Source: Clostridiales bacterium | GTDB lineage: Bacteria; Bacillota; Desulfitobacteriia; Desulfitobacteriales; Desulfitobacteriaceae | DNA: 5,510 bases | Assembly (NCBI GenBank): GCA_027357125.1 | Contig: DAHVVW010000166.1 | Coordinates: 1-5,510 of the forward strand | Reading direction: 5' to 3' | Made by a program: the position numbers and the translations under genes | Part shown: positions 1 to 5,510 of the stretch, piece after piece | Numbering within the stretch: position 1 is the first letter of the stretch | How the letters are laid out: every line of letters starts with the position of its first letter | Notes under the pieces: model-generated | The model's database searches: none | The model's input: only the letters and a program-made list of their open reading frames with translations | Told to the model about the DNA's origin: nothing

Positions 1-78
1 TATCCCTCCAGCAGAGATCTTTTCCTAATTTTATCATAGTATTTTTAATAATTAAATAACTTTATAATTTTTTAAGTA
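1..78. other. AT-rich intergenic region with a possible ribosome binding site at the window edge
   Basis: This 78-bp AT-rich stretch downstream of benE holds no gene and no GC-rich terminator. It contains a small inverted repeat, TTTAATAATTAAA (44-56), and a -10-like TATGAT on the minus strand (38-33) without a clear -35 partner. Near the edge the minus strand reads TGGAGGGATA (10-1), a good ribosome binding site for a gene that would start just outside the window. Confidence 0.55.
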
Positions 79-1269
79 TTATAAATCTGTAATATATGAA
101 ACCAGAACACCTCCGACCAGCGACCAAAATGGAGCGCTTACATAAAATATATTGATCCCTGACATTGCAATTAATAAGGAAAATATTGCCCCGGTACGAA
201 ACCGCTTGCTGCTGAAGGATAGCTCAAAAGCCCCTATAAGGACACCTATCATCGACAAGCCTGCTATAATATTTATAAACTCCGCCGGCAGGACTTTAAT
301 AAAAGATACAGCAATACTATTAAAAACCCCAAATAAAATAAAAAACAGTCCGGCTATAATCGAGCCTGTGTACCGGCGTTCGCGATCGCCATTCTCCGGT
401 GCCGCACAAATAGCTGTTGAAACTCCGGCCATGTTGACGGAATGCGCTCCAAAAAATGCTCCTATAGTACTTGCCAGACCGCTCAAAACAGTAATCATAT
501 TTACCGGCGGATTATAACCCTGGGCCTTACTGACTCCGATAGCCTGGGCGTTTTCAGAACCTAAAACCAATACTACAAGTGGTAGGGATACAGATAAAAC
601 CGTTTTCGGTACAAACTCCGGATAAAAGATGCTTGGTCCCATAATACGCAGATCTATCTCAAAATTATAATTGCCTTTCAGTAATATAACAGCCAGCCCC
701 CCGACTAAAGCTCCAAGTATTGGGGGTACCCTCTTCAAAAAACGCTGTGTAAAAAAATAGCTTAAGAGAGTACCTATACCTAAAACAGGAGCAGAATATG
801 CGCTTGTGATAACGCCGGTTCCGAAATGAATAAGGGTGCCCGCTATTGTTCCCATGACTATCGGCTGCGGCAAAAACCGCATAGTTTTCTCCATCACTCC
901 GGAAAAACCCAAGGCCAGAAGGATTAAACCGCTAACAATGTATGCTCCAAGTGCCTGAGAAAATGTAATTTGAGTCAGACTTATTCCTACAAAAACGGTT
1001 CCCGGAATGCTGAAAGCACCGACTAAAGGCTGACGGTAAGCTAAAGAGAGAATCAGACTTAATACCCCACCAAAGAAATATACAGCAAATATCCAAGAAG
1101 TCAGTTCCTTAGTTGAGAGGTTGCCTGCTGCAGCAGAATTCATGATAATAAGCGGAGGGCCCGTGCAACTGAATAAAGCTGCAACGATGCCTGCTGTCGT
1201 TGTTTTGAAGGTAATAGACGTCGGAAGTTGTCGAAGTGACTTCCTTAAGTTTTCACGTTCAAGCGCCAC
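79..1269 (-). CDS. benE: BenE-family benzoate (aromatic acid)/proton symporter
   Basis: This encodes a 396-residue, very hydrophobic integral membrane protein with about 11-12 membrane segments, fitting the BenE family (TC 2.A.46) in length and layout. Family blocks are YRQPLVGAFSIPGT (78-91, cf. RQPVVxAWSTPG) and GAHSVNMAGVSTAICAAPE (274-292) running into DRERRY (295-300), the charged patch typical of BenE. The short N-terminus (about 20 residues) is hydrophilic and there is no cleavable signal peptide. It should sit in the cytoplasmic membrane and import an aromatic carboxylate with protons. Benzoate is the textbook substrate, but this one is unproven. The start is GTG at 1269, and the stop is TAA at 79-81. 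It is separated from korC by a 53-bp gap with a hairpin, and its GC content (about 27-42% in lines I counted) is lower than that of kor. The xanthine/uracil (NCS2) permeases are a distant alternative that the motifs do not favour. Confidence 0.85.
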   Translation of the reverse strand: MALERENLRKSLRQLPTSITFKTTTAGIVAALFSCTGPPLIIMNSAAAGNLSTKELTSWIFAVYFFGGVLSLILSLAYRQPLVGAFSIPGTVFVGISLTQITFSQALGAYIVSGLILLALGFSGVMEKTMRFLPQPIVMGTIAGTLIHFGTGVITSAYSAPVLGIGTLLSYFFTQRFLKRVPPILGALVGGLAVILLKGNYNFEIDLRIMGPSIFYPEFVPKTVLSVSLPLVVLVLGSENAQAIGVSKAQGYNPPVNMITVLSGLASTIGAFFGAHSVNMAGVSTAICAAPENGDRERRYTGSIIAGLFFILFGVFNSIAVSFIKVLPAEFINIIAGLSMIGVLIGAFELSFSSKRFRTGAIFSLLIAMSGINIFYVSAPFWSLVGGVLVSYITDL

Positions 1270-1275
1270 TGTGCT

Positions 1276-1283
1276 CACCTCTT
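1276..1283 (-). promoter_or_regulatory. Ribosome binding site deciding the benE start
   Basis: AAGAGGTG on the minus strand lies 6 bases before GTG at 1269. The frame also contains GTG at 1278, but that codon is part of the ribosome binding site itself, so 1269 is preferred. Confidence 0.6.
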
Positions 1284-1295
1284 GGAAACTTAAGC

Positions 1296-1322
1296 AAAAA
1301 GAGCTGTAGTTCAGTTCTTTTT
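1296..1322 (-). terminator. Possible weak terminator or attenuator hairpin between korC and benE
   Basis: An inverted repeat pairs 1296-1306 with 1312-1322 around a 5-base loop. In the minus-strand transcript it reads AAAAAGAACUG / AACUA / CAGCUCUUUUU, 10 of 11 positions paired with one A-C mismatch, starting right after the korC stop codon. The U run is part of the stem and is followed by GC, so it is weaker than a classic terminator. Read on the plus strand, all 11 positions pair (one G-U) and seven U follow, but no plus-strand gene needs it. It may reduce read-through into benE. Confidence 0.4.
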
Positions 1323-1853
1323 TTAATTTATAATCTCGCCATACCCTAACTCCAGCGCCCGTAAATTTAAGTTTAAGGCCTTGGCCGGGAGCGCTCCCTC
1401 TAGTACCTTAGCCATGCTTTCCTTGCTCACCACCGGGCACAATTTTAAGACTGCGCCCAGGGCCAGAGAATTTATCACTTTCTCATTGCCGAGATCTAAC
1501 GCTTTCGCCTGAAACGGATACCCTAAGTCTTTGGCGCGCCCTTTGCTGGTGACCGCATCCCTGTCATAGAGGACGATGCAGTCAGCGGAGATCTTGCTTT
1601 GGTAGCGGTCATAGGCCGCCTGGCTTAGGGCCAGAACCAGATCCGGGTTGTCGCACTTCGGGAAATACACGGTCCCTTCGCTAATGACTACTTCAGCCTG
1701 AGAATAGCCGCCGCGCGTCTGAATCCCGTAGGTCTGGGTCTGAACCGCGTTCTTCCCCTCGGCTACTGCAGCTTTGGCTAAGCTTACCCCGCCGAGGATG
1801 AGTCCTTGGCCGCCGGTGCCGCCCAAGACGATTTGCCACTGTTTAGCGCCCAT
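1323..1853 (-). CDS. korC: 2-oxoacid:ferredoxin oxidoreductase gamma subunit
   Basis: This encodes a 176-residue gamma subunit, a Rossmann-like domain that in this enzyme family helps bind CoA and stabilises the alpha-beta core. The N-terminal glycine-rich motif GGTGGQGLILGG (11-22) and the block QTYGIQTRGGYSQAEVVIS (40-58) are diagnostic of the pyruvate/ketoisovalerate oxidoreductase gamma domain. The length matches stand-alone gamma proteins. The start at ATG 1853 overlaps the korB stop by 11 bp and follows a strong ribosome binding site, so it is translated with korB. An alternative start at 1889 is less likely. The TAA stop is followed at once by a hairpin that may mark the end of the kor transcript. 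A role in an indolepyruvate-type enzyme is conceivable for a gamma subunit alone, but the beta partner argues for the Kor class. Confidence 0.93.
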   Translation of the reverse strand: MGAKQWQIVLGGTGGQGLILGGVSLAKAAVAEGKNAVQTQTYGIQTRGGYSQAEVVISEGTVYFPKCDNPDLVLALSQAAYDRYQSKISADCIVLYDRDAVTSKGRAKDLGYPFQAKALDLGNEKVINSLALGAVLKLCPVVSKESMAKVLEGALPAKALNLNLRALELGYGEIIN

Positions 1854-2682
1854 TCGTATCCCCCTCCTCTGCACCTTTCTTGCCGCCATTGATGCGTCTG
1901 TAGGTTGTGTAGAAATCTGGACGGTCTTTCTTGACCAGCTTGCCGACAGCGAAATGTTCGTGTTGTTCTTCGAGGGGCAGCTCCCGGTATTTCTGGACGG
2001 GTATGGCTTTCTCTTTAAGCCAGTTCATCATGTTGACCGGGCTCGGATGGACATTGAACCGCCCGAAATAGGTTGGGCAGGGACTTATTACTTCGACCAG
2101 GCTAAAGCCGGGATGGAGTATCCCCTCTTTAATAAGGTTTTTAAGAGCTACGGCATGGTAAACTGTGGTCCGGGCGACGAAATTGGCCCCAGCCGCTTCG
2201 GCTAAGAAGCAGACGTCAAATCCCGGTTCAGCCACTCCATTGGGAGAAGTGGTGGTTTTGCTTTCCAGCGGGGTGGTGGCGGAGTACTGGCCGCCGGTCA
2301 TGCCGTAGTTGTAGTTGTTGGTGACGATGGCTGTGAGGTTGACATTGCGGCGGGCGGCATGGATGAAATGGTTGCCCCCGATGGTGACGGCATCTCCGTC
2401 TCCCATGAGGGTTACGACGGTTAAGTCCGGGTTGGCGGTTTTAATTCCGGTGGCAAAGGCTAAAGCCCGTCCGTGGGTGCCGTGGAAAGCTTGGGTGGAG
2501 AGGTAGTCATCCGCTTTGCCCCAGCAGCCGATACCGGTGACGGTGACGACATCTTTGGGAGCCAGGTTTAGTTCAGCCAAGGCTTCCGTGTAGGCTCTTA
2601 AGATGATGCCGTCCCCGCAGCCCGGGCACCACATGTGGGGCAGCTGGCTTTGTTCCAGGTAGTCTTTGTAGGATAAGGCCAT
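1843..2682 (-). CDS. korB: 2-oxoacid:ferredoxin oxidoreductase beta subunit, TPP- and [4Fe-4S]-binding
   Basis: This encodes a 279-residue beta subunit that binds thiamine diphosphate and one [4Fe-4S] cluster. The TPP motif begins with GDGDAVTIGGNH (94-105) and ends with TNNYNYGMTGGQ (121-132); the NYGMTGGQ form is the one usual in 2-oxoglutarate-type enzymes rather than pyruvate ferredoxin oxidoreductases. The four expected cluster ligands are present: Cys19 and Cys22 in WCPGCG, Cys53 in GIGCWGK and Cys202 in ISPCPTYFGR. Their spacing is close to that of archaeal two-subunit oxidoreductases. HGTHGRALAFATGIK (67-81) is another family block. ATG at 2682 overlaps the korA stop by one base (TAATG), and the 3' end overlaps korC by 11 bp. 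The Trp after Cys53 is unusual, since Ser is common there. The protein is cytoplasmic and assembles with the products of the genes on either side. Confidence 0.95.
   Translation of the reverse strand: MALSYKDYLEQSQLPHMWCPGCGDGIILRAYTEALAELNLAPKDVVTVTGIGCWGKADDYLSTQAFHGTHGRALAFATGIKTANPDLTVVTLMGDGDAVTIGGNHFIHAARRNVNLTAIVTNNYNYGMTGGQYSATTPLESKTTTSPNGVAEPGFDVCFLAEAAGANFVARTTVYHAVALKNLIKEGILHPGFSLVEVISPCPTYFGRFNVHPSPVNMMNWLKEKAIPVQKYRELPLEEQHEHFAVGKLVKKDRPDFYTTYRRINGGKKGAEEGDTNGR
1863..1868 (-). promoter_or_regulatory. Ribosome binding site deciding the korC start
   Basis: AGGAGG within a longer AGAGGAGGGGG run on the minus strand is 9 bases before ATG at 1853. The upstream in-frame ATG at 1889 has no comparable site and would add twelve basic residues (MAARKVQRRGIR) atypical of the family. 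Confidence 0.7.
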
Positions 2683-3824
2683 TATTTGAGCACCTCCTCG
2701 ATTTTCTCCATGATCTGGGCCGGGATGAGAATTTCCCCGTCGATTCTGGAGAGGGAATGAACAGGAGGGCCAAAGGTGTTAAGACGCTCGACTTCATGGA
2801 CGATCTGCCCTAAGTTGAGTTCAGGCACTAAGATTGCTTTGGCTTTCTCTAAAGCTGCTTTAACTTCTTCATCGGCAAAGGGCCAGAGGGTGATAAGCCT
2901 TAATAAGTTGACTGAGAGCCCTTTGTCCTGGGCGTTGATTACGGCCTGCTTGGCCACACGGGAAATCGCGCCATAGGCGATGATGGTGAGGTCGGCTTGC
3001 TCCGGGCCGAACCATTCCACTTGGATGATGTCTTTTTTGTTCTTGTCGATTTTACGGTGCAGTCTCTGTACGAGTTTGTCTGCGGTCTGAGGAGCACTGT
3101 GGGAATAGCCGCTCTCGTCATGACAGGAACTGCTGATGTGGACGATGTAGTCTGTGCCGTAAGGCGGAATTGCCGGAATGTCATCTTCATCGGTTTGGTA
3201 GGGTTTGTACCCTTGGGCTGGGACCGTGGGCAGCTTGCGGTTGATGATTTCCAGTTTGTCTGCTTCCGGAATGGTTAAGCTTTCCCGCATGTGCCCGATG
3301 ACTTCATCCCCTAAGAGGATGACCGGGATCCGATATTTTTCTGAGAGGTTAAAAGCTCTCACGGTCAAGTCATAGCATTCCTGAACCGAGCCCGGGCTTA
3401 AGGCGATGATGGGATGATCCCCATGCGTGCCCCAGCGGGCCTGCATGACATCCCCCTGGGCCGGACGGGTGGCCAGTCCGGTGCTGGGGCCGTTGCGCAT
3501 GACGTTGATTAAGACGAGCGGGACTTCGGCATACACGGCCATACCTAGGTTCTCCTGCATGAGGGAAAATCCGGGACCGCTGGTGGCAGTATAGGATTTC
3601 TGGCCGGCAGCGGACGCCCCGATGATGGCAGCGATGCTGCCGATTTCGTCTTCCATCTGGAGGTAAACTCCGTCCACCTGGGGCAGGAACTTGGCTGACA
3701 GTTCCGCGATCTCGGATGATGGGGTGATGGGATAGCCGCCGTAAAACTTGGCCCCGGCATCAAGCGCTGCGTAAACACAAGCTTCGTTGCCCTGCATGAA
3801 TTGTACTCCGACCGGTCTGTTCAA
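2682..3824 (-). CDS. korA: 2-oxoacid:ferredoxin oxidoreductase alpha subunit (2-oxoglutarate type)
   Basis: This encodes a 380-residue alpha subunit carrying the pyrimidine-binding domain of a TPP-dependent oxidoreductase, which with beta converts a 2-oxoacid plus CoA to acyl-CoA, CO2 and reduced ferredoxin. Hallmarks from the N-terminus are MQGNEA (10-15), GYPITPSSE (30-38), the EDE acidic motif (58-60), TSGPG (81-85), RNGPSTG (110-116) and ARWGTHGDHP (128-137). A transketolase-C-like domain fills the last ~110 residues. The length is normal for stand-alone KorA/VorB proteins, and no gamma or ferredoxin domain is fused to it. The start is taken as TTG at 3824, overlapping the ferredoxin stop by 4 bp (TTGA) behind GGAGGTG. 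The longer frame from 3872 runs inside the ferredoxin gene and lacks family support. The substrate is most likely 2-oxoglutarate, but branched-chain or aryl 2-oxoacids cannot be excluded from sequence alone. Confidence 0.93.
   Translation of the reverse strand: MNRPVGVQFMQGNEACVYAALDAGAKFYGGYPITPSSEIAELSAKFLPQVDGVYLQMEDEIGSIAAIIGASAAGQKSYTATSGPGFSLMQENLGMAVYAEVPLVLINVMRNGPSTGLATRPAQGDVMQARWGTHGDHPIIALSPGSVQECYDLTVRAFNLSEKYRIPVILLGDEVIGHMRESLTIPEADKLEIINRKLPTVPAQGYKPYQTDEDDIPAIPPYGTDYIVHISSSCHDESGYSHSAPQTADKLVQRLHRKIDKNKKDIIQVEWFGPEQADLTIIAYGAISRVAKQAVINAQDKGLSVNLLRLITLWPFADEEVKAALEKAKAILVPELNLGQIVHEVERLNTFGPPVHSLSRIDGEILIPAQIMEKIEEVLK
2693..2698 (-). promoter_or_regulatory. Ribosome binding site of korB
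   Basis: AGGAGG (followed by TG) lies within the last codons of korA on the minus strand, 10 bases before the korB ATG. Together with the TAATG stop/start overlap, it supports translational coupling of alpha to beta. Confidence 0.7.
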
Positions 3825-4030
3825 GCTAACACCTCCAGTGTGATGGCAAAATCCGGGCACCGTAAATCGCACAGGCGGCAGTTTGTGCAGCGCTCCGGGT
3901 TCGTGATCTCAGGGGAGCCGTCTTTGGCTAGGCTATATACTGCTTGCGGGCACAGACCCTGACAGATGCCGCAGCGTTTGCAGCTTTTTTTATCTATCTC
4001 AATGCGTATTTTTCTTGGTTCAGACACCAT
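3821..4030 (-). CDS. korD: 2[4Fe-4S] ferredoxin subunit of 2-oxoacid:ferredoxin oxidoreductase (delta)
   Basis: This encodes a 69-residue iron-sulfur protein. Two canonical cluster motifs are present: CKRCGICQGLCP at residues 17-28 and CTNCRLCDLRCP at 48-59. In the usual bacterial 2[4Fe-4S] fold, Cys17, 20, 23 and 58 bind one cluster, and Cys48, 51, 54 and 27 bind the other. It has no signal peptide or membrane segment, so it is cytoplasmic. Its stop overlaps the korA start by 4 bp, which marks it as the delta subunit or dedicated electron acceptor of the complex that follows. There it would pass electrons from the TPP/[4Fe-4S] beta subunit to free ferredoxin. ATG at 4030 is preferred over an upstream TTG at 4048, which would add six residues. 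A free-standing ferredoxin is the alternative, but the overlap and the D-A-B-C order favour a subunit. Confidence 0.9.
   Translation of the reverse strand: MVSEPRKIRIEIDKKSCKRCGICQGLCPQAVYSLAKDGSPEITNPERCTNCRLCDLRCPDFAITLEVLA
3830..3836 (-). promoter_or_regulatory. Ribosome binding site deciding the TTG start of korA
   Basis: GGAGGTG on the minus strand lies inside the end of the ferredoxin gene, 5 bases before TTG at 3824. It is the strongest such site near the korA 5' end. A weaker CGGAG precedes an in-frame ATG at 3797, which would drop the first nine residues. Confidence 0.65.
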
Positions 4031-4102
4031 TACCGCCACCTCTTCCAACCCTCTCTAAATAAATGCCGTGTTCTTCTGCTTGAGTCTATGATAAAAAGTG
4101 TA
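4031..4102. other. Intergenic gap between Mo hydroxylase gene and kor block
   Basis: This 72-bp non-coding spacer is the largest gap between genes in the window. It holds the ferredoxin ribosome binding site at its left end and no convincing hairpin terminator. A -10-like TATCAT lies on the minus strand at 4093-4088 (5 of 6 matches to TATAAT), but no good -35 box sits at the usual distance. Either read-through from the Mo gene or a weak separate promoter for the kor block would fit. Confidence 0.6.
4036..4043 (-). promoter_or_regulatory. Ribosome binding site deciding the ferredoxin start
   Basis: The minus strand reads AGAGGTGG here, 5 bases before the ATG at 4030. The frame could also open at a TTG at 4048, but the AGAGAGGG stretch upstream of that TTG abuts it with no spacer. 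The ATG is therefore the better start. Confidence 0.65.
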
Positions 4103-5510
4103 TTACGGCTTTTCTTTTTCTTGAAGCACTTCCAATACTTGCTCAGACGTTATCGGCAATTCAGTAAAGCGGACACCAATCGCATTGTAAATGGCATTGG
4201 CAATTGCTGCCGGAACCGGGTTCAGCGCCGGCTCTCCTATCCCTTTTGCTCCAAACGGTCCATTGGGCTCCACAGGTTCCACCCACATTGTTTGAATCCT
4301 GGGGACGTCTTTCGGACCCGGAACCCGATAATCCAGGAAACCTGCATTCAGAACCTCACCATCTTTAGTAATCATATTCTCCATCAGAGTCCAGCCAAGG
4401 CCCATACTTACCCCACCTTCAACTTGGCCCTCTAATAAAGTTGGGTTAAGCACTCTGCCGACATCATGGGCAGCCCAGTAATTAACGACTTCGACCCGCC
4501 CTGTTTCTCTATCTATTTCCACCTCGGCGATGTGAGTCCCAAAAACATAGGCCGGGGCAATATTGCCGTATTTCGTCTTGGGATCAGGGGGAACTGTATC
4601 CGGAACATAGTAGCCGTTTCCGATAATTGAAGCTCCGCCATGTTTGAAAACATAGCTGCGGGCAACCTCGGCAAAAGTTAACCTTTTATCCGGTGTATCA
4701 GTCACATAAACTGCACTCTCGTGGGAGGAGAGTTCTTCAGGTTTAGCTCCCAGTAAATCCGCCGCCGCTTCAAATAAAATCTTCTTTGCAGCTTCCGCCC
4801 CGGCTTTGGCCCCCATACCCCCGATAGTGGTGCCCCTGGTAGCCCAGGAACCCAGACCAAAGGGTGAAATCTGGGTATCAACTGCACCCACTTGAACGTC
4901 AGCGAATTTTGCTCCTAATTCCTCGGCAACAATCTGGGCAAATACCGTGTTTTGCCCTTGGCCCATATCGCATTCCCCGTGATAGAGGACTATCTTTCCG
5001 TCTTCCCCCATTCTAACAACCGCAGCCGACCCGTCAAATGTGGGAAAGAATCCCCTATTGCCGGATACATGGTTGCAGCAAGCCAAACCAATGCCACGCA
5101 CTTTCCCAGGTTTAACCTCTTCTTTTGTCCTTTGTTCCATTGCTTCTACGGCTTTATCGACTGATTCGATTAACCCTGCTGTACCAATCCTCCATCCGTG
5201 AACATTAGTGTAATTCGCTTGAACTGCATTTATTTTGCGAATTTCTCCAGGGAGAATGTTTAATTTTTCCGCCGCCATATCCATCATTGATTCTAAGACA
5301 AAGATTGACTGCGAGTTTCCAAATCCCCGGAATGCGCTTGTCGGTACTGTGTTAGTGTAGACTGCATATCCCTCAGCTTTTACGTTTTCGAAGGTATACA
5401 GCGAATCTATCCGATAACAGGCTGTGGACATAATAGCCGGGGCATAGACAGTCCTCCCGCCGTTCCCTGCGATTACGCGCATCTGTTTGGCGGTAATTTT
5501 TCCATCCTTT
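4103..5510 (-). CDS. Molybdenum hydroxylase large (molybdopterin-binding) subunit, xanthine dehydrogenase / hydroxybenzoyl-CoA reductase family, 5'-truncated by the window
   Basis: This is the C-terminal ~468 residues of a Mo-cofactor catalytic subunit. The reading frame is open to the window edge, and the ATG at 5482 is internal (codons KDGKITAKQ precede it), so it is not the start. Family members are usually about 750-780 residues, so roughly 300 N-terminal residues lie outside. Visible motifs, numbered within the fragment, are AFRGFGNSQ (59-67, the substrate-binding Arg region), HGECDMGQG (177-185, Mo-cofactor contact), FGLGSWATRG (217-226), HDVGRVLNP followed by EGQVEGG (348-366), and GAKGIGEP (420-427) with Glu426 matching the catalytic base of xanthine oxidase. 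The PFGLGSWATR segment resembles hydroxybenzoyl-CoA-reductase-like members more than animal xanthine dehydrogenase, but the substrate cannot be fixed; xanthine, nicotinate, an aldehyde or an aryl-CoA are all possible. The enzyme is cytoplasmic and normally works with FAD and 2[2Fe-2S] subunits, which are not in this window. The stop is TAA. The family is certain; the reaction is not. Confidence 0.93.
   Translation of the reverse strand, partial: KDGKITAKQMRVIAGNGGRTVYAPAIMSTACYRIDSLYTFENVKAEGYAVYTNTVPTSAFRGFGNSQSIFVLESMMDMAAEKLNILPGEIRKINAVQANYTNVHGWRIGTAGLIESVDKAVEAMEQRTKEEVKPGKVRGIGLACCNHVSGNRGFFPTFDGSAAVVRMGEDGKIVLYHGECDMGQGQNTVFAQIVAEELGAKFADVQVGAVDTQISPFGLGSWATRGTTIGGMGAKAGAEAAKKILFEAAADLLGAKPEELSSHESAVYVTDTPDKRLTFAEVARSYVFKHGGASIIGNGYYVPDTVPPDPKTKYGNIAPAYVFGTHIAEVEIDRETGRVEVVNYWAAHDVGRVLNPTLLEGQVEGGVSMGLGWTLMENMITKDGEVLNAGFLDYRVPGPKDVPRIQTMWVEPVEPNGPFGAKGIGEPALNPVPAAIANAIYNAIGVRFTELPITSEQVLEVLQEKEKP

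Noticed and set aside
44..56. TTTAATAATTAAA inverted repeat downstream of benE
   Set aside because: Such a repeat is expected by chance in DNA this AT-rich; the arms are six A/T pairs with a one-base centre, so it cannot form a stable hairpin.
152..517. Open plus-strand frame of 121 codons
   Set aside because: It is the antisense shadow of benE, with no family features of its own.
79..1269. Permease as a xanthine/uracil (NCS2) transporter paired with a xanthine dehydrogenase
   Set aside because: The RQPLVGAFSIPGT and GAHSVNMAGVSTAIC blocks match BenE rather than NCS2 transporters, although a purine substrate is not formally excluded.
1774..2205. Open plus-strand frame of 143 codons
   Set aside because: It lies antisense to korB and korC, whose protein motifs are unmistakable; it has no recognisable domain and no fitting ribosome binding site.
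4123..4132. GAAGCACTTC palindrome near the end of the Mo hydroxylase gene
   Set aside because: It has four-base arms and a two-base centre inside coding sequence, with no U run; it is too short to act as a terminator and is not repeated elsewhere that I can see.
3944..4435. Open plus-strand frame of 163 codons
   Set aside because: It runs antisense through the ferredoxin and the Mo hydroxylase end; the predicted protein has no recognisable family features.
5480..5482. ATG as start of the Mo hydroxylase gene
   Set aside because: The frame stays open upstream to the edge, and the protein from here lacks about 300 N-terminal residues of the family, so this ATG is internal.

Overview
The window reads as part of a catabolic gene cluster from an anaerobic bacterium. 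All six genes I can support lie on the minus strand, so transcription runs from the right edge to the left. Purine-rich GGAGG-type ribosome binding sites, TTG and GTG starts, an all-ferredoxin 2-oxoacid enzyme and an intermediate base composition suggest a low-to-mid-GC Gram-positive anaerobe of the Clostridia/Peptococcaceae kind. That placement is inference from style; nothing in the window identifies the organism.

In transcription order: (1) 5510-4103, the C-terminal ~468 residues of a molybdenum hydroxylase large subunit (xanthine dehydrogenase / 4-hydroxybenzoyl-CoA reductase superfamily), cut by the window edge; (2) a 72-bp gap with no gene; (3) 4030-3821, a small 2[4Fe-4S] ferredoxin; (4) 3824-2682, (5) 2682-1843 and (6) 1853-1323, the alpha, beta and gamma subunits of a 2-oxoacid:ferredoxin oxidoreductase of the KorA/KorB/KorC type; (7) a short gap holding a hairpin; (8) 1269-79, a BenE-family aromatic acid/proton symporter; (9) 78 bp of AT-rich intergenic DNA that ends at the left edge in what looks like the ribosome binding site of another minus-strand gene.

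The four kor genes form a tight, translationally coupled block (overlaps of 4, 1 and 11 bp), so they make one four-subunit enzyme. It oxidises a 2-oxoacid with CoA to an acyl-CoA and CO2, and hands the electrons to ferredoxin. The flanking genes suggest a wider pathway: BenE could import an aromatic carboxylate, the Mo enzyme could hydroxylate or reductively dehydroxylate an aromatic or N-heterocyclic substrate, and the Kor complex could supply the reduced ferredoxin that anaerobic aromatic ring reduction needs. Kor genes beside benzoyl-CoA genes are known from Thauera aromatica, but here the pathway link is inference from neighbourhood. No ring reductase, CoA ligase or regulator is visible.

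I see no RNA gene, mobile element, CRISPR array or plus-strand gene. No part of the window looks like a wholly undescribed system; the most interesting point is the gene combination itself.
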